Below are positions 1 to 9,623 of a stretch of 64,000 nt of DNA, piece by piece. Every line of letters begins with the position of its first letter. Position 1 is the stretch's first letter. The stretch is from Taiwanofungus camphoratus (Eukaryota; Basidiomycota; Agaricomycetes; Polyporales; Taiwanofungaceae), in contig CP021223.1 in assembly GCA_003999685.1 (NCBI GenBank), positions 2,356,001 through 2,420,000 of the forward strand. Direction: 5' to 3'. Both the position numbers and the translations under genes were made by a program. Below the pieces are notes generated by a model, which was given only the letters and a program-made list of their open reading frames with translations, searched no databases and had not been told where the DNA came from.

Positions 1-1
1 G

Positions 2-592
2 AATGCAAGGCCTCAAGGACAACCTCAACCAGGGAGCATGCGACCGTCAGCATCCTCTCAGCCAGGGCCTTCGCGGTATGTGCGTGGCCCATCGACAACA
101 GCGAATAACCGTCCACCGTTGTCGCAGCTGCCCTCGATACTAACGGACGAGCAGCTCTCGCGACTCGATCGACTAACCCGTGATGCGATTGACGAGCGTC
201 TGCGGGTGCTCGAAGGCGTCTCCGGAGCAGTATATCGATGCATCGAAGAACTGACGAGGGCTAGGAGCATTATACCTGCGGCCACTGCTGCGGCCGCGCA
301 AAGCCAAGGACAAGAACGGATGACTTCGAGAGCTGCGCCTGTCAGCTCATCTGCTCCTGATCCTGGTGCGTCTAGTTCTGGGAGTGCTGAAACTGTCAAG
401 AAAGCCACAGACAATTTGGCGCCAACAGCTGCAACCGCTTCTAGCTCGTTCGACACGGAGATGCCCGATAACAGCGGGTTGTCAGAGGGATACAGTGATG
501 TGGTTCAGGAGTCTGAAAGTGGGTCTTCGTCCGGTTCTAGTTCAATGCCACAAGAGAAAGCTCCTCATGCGACAGTGGAGACTGTTGATTAA
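2..592 (+). CDS. C-terminal part of a probable HRD1/synoviolin-type E3 ubiquitin ligase (5' end outside window)
   Basis: The frame is open from the first bases of the window and stops at 590-592, so only the 3' end of a gene is present. The visible part has a Pro/Ser/Gln-rich stretch, then a conserved-looking amphipathic segment (LTDEQLSRLDRLTRDAIDER, then RLRVLEGV and YRCIEELTR), then an acidic Ser-rich tail with no membrane segment. From memory of the family, fungal HRD1 proteins carry a similar segment after the RING finger. HRD1 is the ER-membrane ubiquitin ligase of ER-associated degradation. The RING and transmembrane helices would lie upstream, so the call rests on one segment. The next gene is convergent, with stops 141 bp apart. 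An in-frame ATG at 38 exists, but the open upstream frame argues against it being the true start. Confidence 0.5.
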   Translation, partial: NARPQGQPQPGSMRPSASSQPGPSRYVRGPSTTANNRPPLSQLPSILTDEQLSRLDRLTRDAIDERLRVLEGVSGAVYRCIEELTRARSIIPAATAAAAQSQGQERMTSRAAPVSSSAPDPGASSSGSAETVKKATDNLAPTAATASSSFDTEMPDNSGLSEGYSDVVQESESGSSSGSSSMPQEKAPHATVETVD

Positions 593-733
593 TCATTAAC
601 CCTGCATAAGTACCTTATGTTCCGTGTGTAATACGTCTCGCGCGTCAACAGGGGATCAAATACTGGCTCTGTAGTCCCATCATACAATGTGTAACAGTAG
701 TCTTGAACACGGATTTATTTACGACCGTGATGA

Positions 734-1610
734 TCATGCTGTCGTAGCACGACTTGACAATAAGGCGTCTGCTCTGCGACGTACAAGGTCGGCATCAACC
801 AAGGTCCGGTCCACTTTTGAGTAGAAGGCCTTGAAAATAACACCTAGGACCTTCCGCGAGTTCATGTCATCCGCGATGTCGGGCTGCTCCGAAAGTATCG
901 CACGCAGTACTCGATCTATCTCTGCTTCAGGAAGGAGAGGAGGGAGAAAGGCTTGCAAAAGCTCTGCTTCCCGCGTCTCTTTCGCGGCCAGATCAGGGCG
1001 AGACGCTTTCTGGAAGTCGGAAGCAGCATCCGTCTGTGCGTGGAATCATGCGATGGTATGCTTAACTCCCAGCTATGACTCGATTATGTGAGAAAGCAAA
1101 CTTGCCCGTCGAACTGCTGCTTTCCTTATAATGGAAGCAATAACCGGAGACGATACAGGCTGAGTATGGCCAGGGGCCTTGTCTGCGGCGTATATCTCAG
1201 CTAGAATAGACTGTTGATGTTTCAGGTATTATGAATGACGATTGTAAACCTGTGGTCCGGAAACGATATACGCACTCGGATAGTCGTGGACTTCAGCGTA
1301 TCTTTATTCTGTTGACTCTTGCTCACTGAGTCAAAGGCCACGCTTACGGCAGCGATTACTCACCTTCATAGCAGATTTTAGTTCAGACAGTAGCCGCATG
1401 CGAACATCTGGGAATACAGCCAATCCAGTAGGTGTGCTCGGTAAGAGAGGTTGACATACCGCTGACACCGGGGGCCGTAGCGGAAAAAGACCGCCAAGAA
1501 AAAACCACATGCTGCCTGGAAGTGGTACGCACCACAAAGGTACTAGGACAGAAGAGTGATGTGAACATTTGAGAGTACTGTAACGATGATAAAAGCATGA
1601 CTGGCGCCAA
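734..1610 (-). CDS. AIM41: AIM41-like mitochondrial protein with GatB/YqeY domain, five exons
   Basis: Phase-consistent exons are 1610-1460, 1407-1364, 1308-1276, 1210-1106 and 1033-734, giving about 210 residues. Exon 1 encodes an N-terminus with Arg, Ser and hydrophobic residues and the motif RSFSATAP, as in mitochondrial presequences. The YqeY domain follows: MRLLSELKSAMK, the small NKDTLKSTTIR exon, SILAEIYAADK, a helix ending IIRKAAVRR, then SRPDLAAKE, LLQAFLPPLLPEAEIDR and a C-terminal end with ADLVRRRADALL. The order and spacing match bacterial YqeY and yeast Aim41. The biochemical role is not settled; the domain resembles the tRNA-binding tail of GatB. Introns 1-3 are GT-AG (52, 55 and 65 nt). 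Intron 4 (1105-1034) appears to use a GC donor (GCAAGT), because no GT donor keeps frame as well. Convergent with the upstream gene. Confidence 0.85.
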
Positions 1611-1666
1611 GGGGCAGGCAAAAATCAGATTTTCGACACGAGGTCAGAAATCCCGGTTAAGCACCC

Positions 1667-1830
1667 CCCCCCGTGGGAGCTTCCCACGCACCATATTTGG
1701 AAGGCACCTTCCATAATGGGATGTATCCCGTGGGTGCGTGTCATTCTGCACGTGATTACTGTCACATACATGTCACAGTTATGACAAGTGTAACTCTATG
1801 AGTTACCTTACCATATATGGCAGCATACCG
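1667..1830. repeat. cluster of short perfect palindromes between AIM41 and the LINE
   Basis: No gene is visible between 1611 and 1988. Within about 150 bp there are five short inverted repeats: GTGGGA-GCT-TCCCAC at 1673-1687, GGAAGG-CA-CCTTCC at 1699-1712, GGGAT-GT-ATCCC at 1718-1729, GTAACTC-TAT-GAGTTAC at 1790-1806, and the palindrome CCATATATGG at 1811-1820. The region lies upstream of AIM41 exon 1, so it may include its promoter. It could also be a decayed hairpin element. Confidence 0.5.
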
Positions 1831-1988
1831 ACATCTCAGTATGGTCATTAACACCAATGACTTGGGAGGGCTCCAAAATCAGGAAAGAAGCTTAGTTACA
1901 GTATGTATTGCTTATTTTGAGTGTCTATATCATAGTTGTACCACATTCTAGCCCATTTAATACCTGGGAGAAATTACAGCTAACTGGT

Positions 1989-2002
1989 AAGAAATCCTGG
2001 TT
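1989..2002. repeat. target-site duplication of the LINE, 3' side
   Basis: AAGAAATCCTGGTT here is repeated exactly at 7346-7359 and directly abuts the poly-T run that marks the 3' end of the minus-strand LINE. Confidence 0.9.
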
Positions 2003-5000
2003 TTTTTTTTTTTTTTTTTTTTTTTAATTCCTCGGGTTTATACTCCATACGACGTAGGTACATGTAGAGTAATAATGATAGTAAGTGGGCATCCGCGCCC
2101 GCATGAGCGGCACACCTACAGTTTTCAGTGGCCTCGTTATGTGGTGTGGGCATATAATCCAACAAGGCCTGCAAAAGGAGGGGTACAGTCATCCATAGGA
2201 AGCCATACCCGACCCCCGCCCGACCCGTTTTTCACGCTTTGTGTGTTTACTCGGCCCGGTAATCCCGTTCTGTCAGTAAATCACTTAAGGAACTGAGTGT
2301 AGCCCTACAGGTTTTAGGCCTCAGTTATCGTTCGGATAGACGTGGGGGTCATCGCGGATACTGGATTCCGCTATCCCCTCATCTATCCAGTTATGGTACA
2401 TTTCAAATGCCTTTGCTTCGGCGTCGTACCACTCACAGAAATCCCGGTACTTTTCACCCAGGGCTGTGGTCATCCCAGGATCTAAATGTCGGTTCGCATG
2501 GAACCGCTGCCAGGCCGCTTGTCTTCCGACAGTGTGGCACATAAGATGGGCACGAGTGAACATTCTTGTGCGCGCAGCTTCAGCTTCAAGCAGAGATTCT
2601 GCTAGAATCTCTGCCCAATCAAATGTGGAGACCATCGGGTTGAGCCAAAGGAACTCCATAATGTCATCCGGGGTCCATCCCCTTTGTTCAGGGGGCCCCA
2701 TCAGAAGTGGATCACGAGGACCCTGTTGGCGCTTCGTCCTGATCCAGAATGGACAGTCAAAGAGCACGTGTTCCCTGGTTTCCTCCGCTCCGCACAAACA
2801 GAGGTGAGGGCCTGGGATGTTGAACCTAGAGCGGTATTCACTGCCAGGGAAATGGTTGGTGAGTACACGACATACGCGTGCCACCTCCTTGTTGGACTTG
2901 CCAGCTGCCTTCAAGACCCACGTGCCCTTAGCCGTGGTCCTGTGCAGCGGTAGTGCGTCCTCGGTTACTTTCCATAACCGGCGGCCACGATAGCTGGGGT
3001 TATCAACTAGTGTCCCCCAACGCTTTTTGACCCTTGCCTTGACACGAGCGAGGGCCATTGATTGTGAGATGAATTCCGGTTGAGGATCATCCAGTGCTTT
3101 CTTTGCGAGTTCATCGATGAACTCGTTCTGAAAAATGCCTTTATGGGATGGAACCCAAAGAAGGACAATGCGTTGGCGTTCATCTGTATCGAGGAACGCT
3201 CTTACGTGTTGAGAAGCCATGACCGCCGCCATCTGCGACGGTCCGACTTCCGGCTTTAAGATTCGGTCAAGTGCCGATTGGTTGTCGGAACAGACTATAA
3301 GGGTGGTGATGTGGGCAGGGACGTCACGGACCGCTTCACGCAGCCCGCGCGCCAATGCCAGCATCTCCGCATCGAAGCTCTGGACCTTGCCAGCTCCAAA
3401 CCTTCCATGGGCAACGTGGTCTTCCTCATCAATGACGAGCCACGCGCTACCAGATCTCACTGTTGGCGCATTTGCATACGATCCATCAGTGAACAGCATT
3501 CGCCCTTCTGGCTGGGCCAGCTGGCACCGGAATTCCGGCCACCAGGTGAACTCCAACCAGTCGGCGAATTCAGGAGAGCGTTTGTTTGGACCTTTTCCGT
3601 CCAAGAACATTCGCTCGACGCGATCAATGTACCGATCCACGACCCGATCACCGGGCCGTGCCTCCGGGTGGAGGGGTGCAAAGTCTTCTGATGACTGCCA
3701 CCCGATGCGATCTATGAACGTCATGGGGGTGACAGCCTGTTTTTTGCCGTGGCGCGAATTAAGCGGCCATGGCGCAGTGATATTGGTGACGTTGGTCGCC
3801 CAATAAGGTGGAAGAGCAGCCCTCATTGGGTGCCCTTCATGAACTCGTCGCGCTCTAAGCGCAGCTTTTTCCATGTACCGGTCGACCTGGATGCGGATGG
3901 GGACCAACCCACCTAACATCTCCATCGCCCCGATCGGTGTGGTCTTAAAGCAACCGGTGATCCACCTCGCTGCTCTCGACTGGGCGGTCTGCAATTCTTT
4001 TGCAGCCCATTTGAGGCCCTTCCACTGTGGATTCCACCACAATTGAGTGCCGTATAGCATCAACGGAATGACGTGCACTATATAGAGTCGCCGTTTGTTG
4101 ATGGGATGGAATCCGCGTGCCGAATTGCCAAGCATGCGGAGTGCATTGCACGTGCTGGCCGCCTTATTAGCGTAGAACCGCACGTGTGCATGGAAGCTAA
4201 GCTTGGGGTCTAGAAAGAATCCAAGATAGCGCATCGTGTCCTTTGCTCGCAAAGTGATGTCATGTCCATCAGTCCGGATGGTTAGGTCCGGGCCAAGGGG
4301 TCGGGAAGTCGAATACCCCTTCTGGCGCTTCCAGAAGTGCATCAACTCCAGCTTGTCTTCTTCGACGCCTAAACCTAACCGGTTCAGATCGCCAACGAGA
4401 TTATGGAAAACCTCCGCCAGAATGGCATTGTTCTTCAGAACAAGGGCTTGCGGACTGTCATCAACAGCCTTCGGTGAAGCCGCCATGATGAGACCATCGT
4501 CCACATAGAACTGGGTCCCTGTTCGGCCCGGTTGTACCAAATGGACTGGCGCCCACTTGTGTATGACCGGTGCAATGTAAACCCCGGATAAAATTGGGGA
4601 TAAACTCGATCCTTGACCGACTCCGACATCAAAGTCAGATGGATCGGTCAAGGTGCCATTGAACAGGAATCGGGTTTTTCGCCCGATCAAGTAATTTGCC
4701 ATGAAATTACAGAGCTTGCTATTGAAGCCCTGCTTTCGCATGATTCCTACCAGCGCGTCATGATTGATGGACGGGTAGAACTGTGACACATCGAGCAATA
4801 GCACCGATGGGATAAGGTTGCACGCCCATGCCTCTTTGACATTGTGCACTAGTTGAATGCCAGCGTCGGTGGTGCTATGCTGCATAGCCCCACCAAACTG
4901 GCATGGGTGTAGGATTTCCCATTTCTGGGCATCCCACTGCATTCGTTTGGCAATGATCTTCTCGAACAATTTGCCAAAACAATTCAGCAAGCAGATAGGC

Positions 5001-7345
5001 CTGTAGGCCTTCGCTAGCGTATAGTCCGGTTTGTTCAGTTTGGGTAAAACCACTGTAATCGACCGCTTAAAGACGCTCGGATAGACCTCGAAATCGAGGC
5101 AAGCGTTATAGTACTCGCGCAGCCACTGCCGCACGTGTATACCAAGATCGGTCTCGATGCCCTCCTCAGAGCGCTCGATCCGGTCCACCATCCATTTAAT
5201 CCACATCCAGTTCACGTGATCGGGACCGGGTGCGGATGTATTGCTAGTGGATTTGAGATTCTCACGAATCTCAAACTCACTAATGTCTGGTAGAGTCAAT
5301 TCCTCCCTTTGGGGAATTTCATCCACAAACGACAGATCCACCGGCCGTGGATTGGCAGGCGTGAACTGAGCTTGAAAAGCACGACTGAGATCAACCGCAC
5401 TTTGGACTGGTGCACCATCAGCTTGTCGTAGCTGAATAGTGGCCTCTTGTCGTCTCGGCTTTGTCCATGCAACAAAGTCCGAGATCAATTGGGGATTGGA
5501 TTCATCCATGATCCGATCAAAGTGTACACGCTTCGCCCGCTTCGTGGCAAGGCGAAGTGTTGCACGTTGTTTATGCCGTTCGGACCGAAGTTCAGCGGCA
5601 ACATTATATGCGTCTGCAGTAGCCTGAGCACCAGGCCCCATCTGATGACGTATGTAGCGATACTGCCCAGACGCCGCACTAAGGCAGTGCTGGGTGTTCG
5701 CCAGCTTAGTGGCCACACGGGAGCATGCAGCATCCCACCACGACTTTGAACGTTTGGATGGTCGTTTTACTGCCGAAAATTCCATCCATAGTCGTTGGAG
5801 GTTGCGCTCTAGGTGATCCCCCATTCTTTCAACGCCTTGAGTGCTGCTGAAGTGTGTAGGGTAATCAACGAACAATTTCGCCGTTGCCGTCACGAATTGT
5901 TGGGCCGCATCGCCAGTACAAGGAATACCCCGCACCGGTTCTGGCTCAACTTCAATCGGCATTTCCCACCGCAGGACCGCGTGGTCGCTGTTGTGGTGAT
6001 GTGACATGAGTACATGAAGGTTTTGGCCTTCATAGTACACTGGGTCGATCCACACCAAGTCAATGACTCCAGGCGTGAGAGCGATATTGTGGGAACGCCA
6101 CGTGACTGGACCGTCCTGGGCATTCATCAAGACCAAATCAAGTTCGGCCTGGGCCAACTCGATAAGGCGATTGGAATCAGCGTAGTGTGGAGGTCGCACC
6201 CGAGATCCCGCAGCTCGTGCATCCCACAATGGGTGGCGGAGATTGAAATCCCCGCACATGCACGCAATGGGTGGAAGCGCGTGTACACGTGTTTCCAAAT
6301 ATCTGACAGCATCGAAAGTGTTGCTGTCGTTGTACACGTTCAGGACATTGAAGTCACCGGACGGAAGCTTAAGCGCTACCATAAGGCAATCCTTATGGGA
6401 GATACTGTGGGTGACAACTTGCGGAGAAGCCGAAGCCCACCGTTTGTTGACATAAACTGCGACCCGGGAATCTTTTGATGCCCCGAGGCACTTGAACGAG
6501 GTATGGGCAGACGTATTCTCATACACCTCCCCATCTTGTGACTTAGCTGAGGCCACATCCTTGATACGGCCCCAGAATATCTCCTGGATGCAGATAATAT
6601 CGGCATCCCTATGTCTCTCAAGTAGAATGCTCGTATTCTCCGCAGATTTCTGAACATTTGCACTTATGCATGTGAGTATCGGCCTCGCAGGCTCGTCTCT
6701 CAGATTGTCGCCATCAACCGTAGGGCTGGGCGTACGGGAGGGGTCCGCTTCCACCCTCATAGGGGAATCGGGCCGTTCATTATGTTGTGAAACCGGCGGA
6801 GTTCCGGACGGTGGGGCCGAAGCACCGTCGGGAAAATCTGGTTCACCCACTAACTCATTATGCCCACATGGGGTTAATGGTACGGAACCCAAACCAGTGT
6901 GCCATGCACTCCCGGCGTGGGCAAAGGGCATGGAGACAGCAAGGCTGTCTCCAGCACCAGTGTATTCGTTGCCCCCTCCTCTATAGGGAGAGGGCCTGCT
7001 ATGAATCCTTTGTGAATCGTCTGACACAGTGGCCGTCGATTCTGAGAGAGGACCTCCCAAGAGGGAGGAACTCGAAGTGGATCTCTCCCCATGATAGGGT
7101 GAGATCAAAGGTGTGTCCAAAGGACGAGAGCTTGGAGGTTCCGAGTCGGCTTGAGTGCGATGAGCAGGGCAGCCGCCATGCACCGACATCGCACTCGACG
7201 AGGTGGGTGCACCATCAGTTCTAAGACCAACAGCGGCTATAGGGGCACCAGTATGGGGGGAATAGGGAAGGGAGCGATGGGATTTAGACATGCTGGGCAC
7301 GGGCGCTAAATTGAGATGGTGGTGGTACTGGTTCAAGAAGCGGCG
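2001..7345 (-). mobile_element. non-LTR retrotransposon (LINE), apparently intact single-ORF copy
   Basis: The element lies on the minus strand. Its 3' end has 25 T on the plus strand (2001-2025), i.e. a poly(A) tail. It is bounded by exact 14-bp duplications at 1989-2002 and 7346-7359. A 3' UTR of about 295 bp separates the tail from the stop codon at 2321. The 5' end at 7345 lies only about 54 bp upstream of the first ATG (7291). It is therefore either a compact full-length copy or truncated just upstream of the endonuclease-RT frame. No ORF1 is present. The undamaged 5-kb frame and perfect target duplication suggest recent insertion by target-primed reverse transcription. Confidence 0.93.
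2321..7291 (-). CDS. LINE polyprotein: AP-like endonuclease, reverse transcriptase, RNase H, C-terminal Cys/His motif
   Basis: About 1656 residues from the first ATG; the frame is open to the element's 5' end. The first ~200 residues are Ser/Pro-rich. An exonuclease-endonuclease-phosphatase domain follows (CISANVQKS, IICIQEIFW, CGDFNLRHPLWD, NSDHAVLRW), which would nick target DNA. The reverse transcriptase shows YRPICLLNCFGKLFEKII, DVSQFYPSINHDAL, GVGQGSSLSPILSG and the catalytic FYVDDGLIMA. A type I RNase H carries its acidic residues in FTDGSYAN, SFDAEMLALA, CSDNQSALD and PSHKGIFQNEFIDELAK. Near the C-terminus LCLCGAEETREHVLFDCPFW is the Cys/His motif common after RT in LINEs. Endonuclease plus RNase H in one frame fits the Tad/I-type group; the clade is inferred. 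No stop or frameshift interrupts it. Confidence 0.93.
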   Translation of the reverse strand: MSKSHRSLPYSPHTGAPIAAVGLRTDGAPTSSSAMSVHGGCPAHRTQADSEPPSSRPLDTPLISPYHGERSTSSSSLLGGPLSESTATVSDDSQRIHSRPSPYRGGGNEYTGAGDSLAVSMPFAHAGSAWHTGLGSVPLTPCGHNELVGEPDFPDGASAPPSGTPPVSQHNERPDSPMRVEADPSRTPSPTVDGDNLRDEPARPILTCISANVQKSAENTSILLERHRDADIICIQEIFWGRIKDVASAKSQDGEVYENTSAHTSFKCLGASKDSRVAVYVNKRWASASPQVVTHSISHKDCLMVALKLPSGDFNVLNVYNDSNTFDAVRYLETRVHALPPIACMCGDFNLRHPLWDARAAGSRVRPPHYADSNRLIELAQAELDLVLMNAQDGPVTWRSHNIALTPGVIDLVWIDPVYYEGQNLHVLMSHHHNSDHAVLRWEMPIEVEPEPVRGIPCTGDAAQQFVTATAKLFVDYPTHFSSTQGVERMGDHLERNLQRLWMEFSAVKRPSKRSKSWWDAACSRVATKLANTQHCLSAASGQYRYIRHQMGPGAQATADAYNVAAELRSERHKQRATLRLATKRAKRVHFDRIMDESNPQLISDFVAWTKPRRQEATIQLRQADGAPVQSAVDLSRAFQAQFTPANPRPVDLSFVDEIPQREELTLPDISEFEIRENLKSTSNTSAPGPDHVNWMWIKWMVDRIERSEEGIETDLGIHVRQWLREYYNACLDFEVYPSVFKRSITVVLPKLNKPDYTLAKAYRPICLLNCFGKLFEKIIAKRMQWDAQKWEILHPCQFGGAMQHSTTDAGIQLVHNVKEAWACNLIPSVLLLDVSQFYPSINHDALVGIMRKQGFNSKLCNFMANYLIGRKTRFLFNGTLTDPSDFDVGVGQGSSLSPILSGVYIAPVIHKWAPVHLVQPGRTGTQFYVDDGLIMAASPKAVDDSPQALVLKNNAILAEVFHNLVGDLNRLGLGVEEDKLELMHFWKRQKGYSTSRPLGPDLTIRTDGHDITLRAKDTMRYLGFFLDPKLSFHAHVRFYANKAASTCNALRMLGNSARGFHPINKRRLYIVHVIPLMLYGTQLWWNPQWKGLKWAAKELQTAQSRAARWITGCFKTTPIGAMEMLGGLVPIRIQVDRYMEKAALRARRVHEGHPMRAALPPYWATNVTNITAPWPLNSRHGKKQAVTPMTFIDRIGWQSSEDFAPLHPEARPGDRVVDRYIDRVERMFLDGKGPNKRSPEFADWLEFTWWPEFRCQLAQPEGRMLFTDGSYANAPTVRSGSAWLVIDEEDHVAHGRFGAGKVQSFDAEMLALARGLREAVRDVPAHITTLIVCSDNQSALDRILKPEVGPSQMAAVMASQHVRAFLDTDERQRIVLLWVPSHKGIFQNEFIDELAKKALDDPQPEFISQSMALARVKARVKKRWGTLVDNPSYRGRRLWKVTEDALPLHRTTAKGTWVLKAAGKSNKEVARVCRVLTNHFPGSEYRSRFNIPGPHLCLCGAEETREHVLFDCPFWIRTKRQQGPRDPLLMGPPEQRGWTPDDIMEFLWLNPMVSTFDWAEILAESLLEAEAARTRMFTRAHLMCHTVGRQAAWQRFHANRHLDPGMTTALGEKYRDFCEWYDAEAKAFEMYHNWIDEGIAESSIRDDPHVYPNDN

Positions 7346-7359
7346 AAGAAATCCTGGTT
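7346..7359. repeat. target-site duplication of the LINE, 5' side
   Basis: Exact copy of the 14 bp at 1989-2002, abutting the LINE 5' end. Confidence 0.88.
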
Positions 7360-7924
7360 AAGGCCCCTGGAGGTACCCCCCCTCCTACCCTGTGTCTCGG
7401 CATCTGCCAGTGCGCGCTCCTTGACTGGCGCACAAGAGAAGTAGACGACTCAATCATGTGACATAGACGCGCTTGTAGCGCGTCTGACTTGGAGACAGTC
7501 ATCTTGTGACAAGTTGAAGATTGATTACACGGCACTAAGAGACCTATCGCGTCTAAATTTCCGCAGGCAGTCCTGATAAGAAAGATATAGAATCAATGTA
7601 GAAAATAGTGGAATATTAGATAGTACCACTGAATTGCAGCTGTATTGCATCAGAAATGGGCATCAAGAAATTAAATGGCAAAAATAAACATTCTTGATGT
7701 CATTTTGATGGAGCCACTAGTGCCGCAAATTAGCAAAAATATGGATACCTTATGAGTGAACTTTCCAGCATGCTGTTGCAGAGACTTTTTGATACTAATG
7801 TCATTAGGATTTGCTTGAGCATGCAGACCACATTCGACATTGAACAGCAGCTTGAAAAACAGAAATACATTGATAGCAAGGCTTTCCTATCATATATGAT
7901 TTCTCCTTTTGTGTCATAGCTACT
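7360..7924. other. non-coding stretch between LINE and disrupted gene
   Basis: No gene or recognisable transposon seen. It contains an 8-bp-stem inverted repeat (AGACGCGC-TTGTA-GCGCGTCT, around 7464-7484) and a looser pair GCCAGT/ACTGGC just before it. The rest is A/T-rich. Confidence 0.5.
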
Positions 7925-8214
7925 TCACTCGTCACTTTCCTCATCCTCATCATTGCTGATTGTCGGAGTGGAGGAAGCTAGCCAGATGCCATCTGAGCTG
8001 CTATCAGGCACTGGACTGGCATCAACACCAAGATTTTCCTCATTGTAGTAGCCCCTCGCCTTATTGTAGTATCATTTGTTCCAGAGATATAACTTGACAC
8101 ATTTCTCTGCTGCCCAGTCTCAAGGGAATTGCTCGAGATATGGTTGGCACTTGTGAGCCTGAACAGCGTGGAGTGAGCCAAAGTCAAAAGAAGTGTTGAA
8201 GGCTTACCAATATG
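7925..8214 (-). pseudogene. last exons of an unrecognised, transposon-disrupted gene (fragment 1)
   Basis: On the minus strand an exon fragment ends in a GT-AG intron (GTAAGC to TTCAG) followed by a terminal exon beginning AHKCQPYLEQFP. That exon contains DWAAEKCVKLYLWN and YYNKARGYYNEENLGVDA and ends in an acidic tail SNDEDEESDE before a TGA at 7925-7927. Two in-frame TGA codons lie inside it. The split exon upstream continues across the Tc1-like element: joining 9836 leftward to 8214 restores QDKTQLSKIYIL directly before the intron donor. The family is not recognised. It is probably a host-type gene, since no transposase or RT motif is present. Confidence 0.55.
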
Positions 8215-8216
8215 TA

Positions 8217-8426
8217 CAGTGACTCACAAAACTGTTGCAATATTTGTCACTTTCTGACTGTTTGGTCTATATCTCAGCAACCAGATATGTGATAACTTCA
8301 AATGTTAAACTGTTAGAAAGCCCTGCATTATGGCTTCTCAATGTGATATCTATTATAAAAAATGGACAAGTATATGTGAAGTTATATATCATTCTTTCAG
8401 AAAGTTCATTGCAACAGTTTTGTTGC
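8217..8426 (+). repeat. left terminal inverted repeat of the Tc1-like element
   Basis: Starts CAGTGACTCACAAAACTGTTGCAA-like and ends CAACAGTTTTGTTGC; the inverse is found at 9624-9833. The short palindromic unit (AAAACTGTTGCAA / TTGCAACAGTTTT) occurs at both the outer and inner ends of each repeat, possibly as paired transposase-binding sites. Confidence 0.9.
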
Positions 8427-8555
8427 CCACATTTTGCAGATCAAATATTGATAGACAGTGGCAGGACATCATGCTTGCTGGGCTTGAATCTTTTTGTGCA
8501 AGTCATGTGACCTTAAGAGAAGTTCAACATAGCACAAACAAGCAATAATATCAAA

Positions 8556-9592
8556 TTGAACCACACTTTCATTATCATGAAATCCCTTTTTACAGACATT
8601 ACCAATCAAATTCTTTCTCTGCTTGATTTAGGTCAATCTGCTCGCCAAATATCCAGCTCTACTGGTGTATATTATAGTACTATCACCAGAATATGCTCTA
8701 GACTTTATCCTACCCTTCTCAAGTCCTCTGATGGCCACCCAGTCAAGCTTTCCTCCACAGATATTCATCATGCTATTTGCTTAATTAGCACTGGAAAGGC
8801 TGAAAGTGCTGTTCAAGTGTCTAAAACACTTCAAGATATTAAGAACACATCCGTATCCCCACAGACCATTCATCGTTCTCTGAGAGAAACAGGTATGAAG
8901 GCTGTGGTGAAGAAGAAATGACCACTACTATCAAAGTGTCATCAGAAGAAGAGGTTGGACTTTGCTGTGAGTTATCAGCACTGGACTGTGGGTGACTGGA
9001 AGAAGGTTATATGGTCTGATGAGACCAAAATCAATCACCTGAAGGCAGATGGAAGGAAATGGGCATGGAAAAACCCAGAAGAGGGTCTTAGTATCAGGCT
9101 GGTGAAGGGAACAGTCAAGTTTGGTGGAGGGAGTGTCATGGTATGAGGCTGTATGACTTGGAAAGGAGTTGGATTGACATGCAAGATTGATGGGAGGATG
9201 GCTGCAGACCTTTATGTCAGCATCTTGGAGGATGAACTTCAAGGATCACTTGATTACTATGGTCTAACCCCTTAAGATGTTATCTTTCAGCAAGACAACG
9301 ACCCCAAGCACACTAGCAAAAAGGCCAAAGGTGGTTTCAGGACCATGATTTTAATGTCATGGTATGGCCAGCTCAGTCTTCTGACTTCAATCCTATTGAC
9401 CACCTTTGGCAACACTTGAAAACAAGGCTTGCAGGGTATGAAAAGCCTTCAGGTGGAATTTTGAAGCTTTGGAAGCATGTGGAGAAGGAATGGAATGCAA
9501 TTGATGCCTCTGTGTGTCAAAATTTGATAGAAAGTATGCCTATAAGGGTAGAGGCTGTGATAAAGGCAAAAGGAGGATATACTAAGTACTAA
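8556..9592 (+). pseudogene. Tc1-like DDE transposase, broken by three stops and a frameshift
   Basis: The translated order is a helix-turn-helix N-terminus (ILSLLDLGQSARQISSSTGV, then TRICSRLYP), a second helix region ending ISPQTIHRSLRETGMK-like, then the catalytic core: WKKVIWSDETKIN (first Asp), VIFQQDNDPKHTSKKAK (second Asp) and SSDFNPIDHLWQHLK. In typical Tc1 proteins the last motif is NPIE-LW; here the third catalytic residue is Asp. Stops are TGA at 8919, TGA at 9144 and a TAA near 9274, all in the same frame. A one-base shift near 9327 moves the C-terminal part into another frame, ending at 9590-9592. The copy cannot encode an active transposase. Confidence 0.92.
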
Positions 9593-9623
9593 TAATTTGT
9601 ATTTTCTATTCCATATTATGCTA

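Noticed and set aside
2001-2025. Plain poly-T microsatellite
   Set aside because: It abuts a perfect 14-bp duplication and the 3' end of a minus-strand LINE, so it is the poly(A) tail of that insertion.
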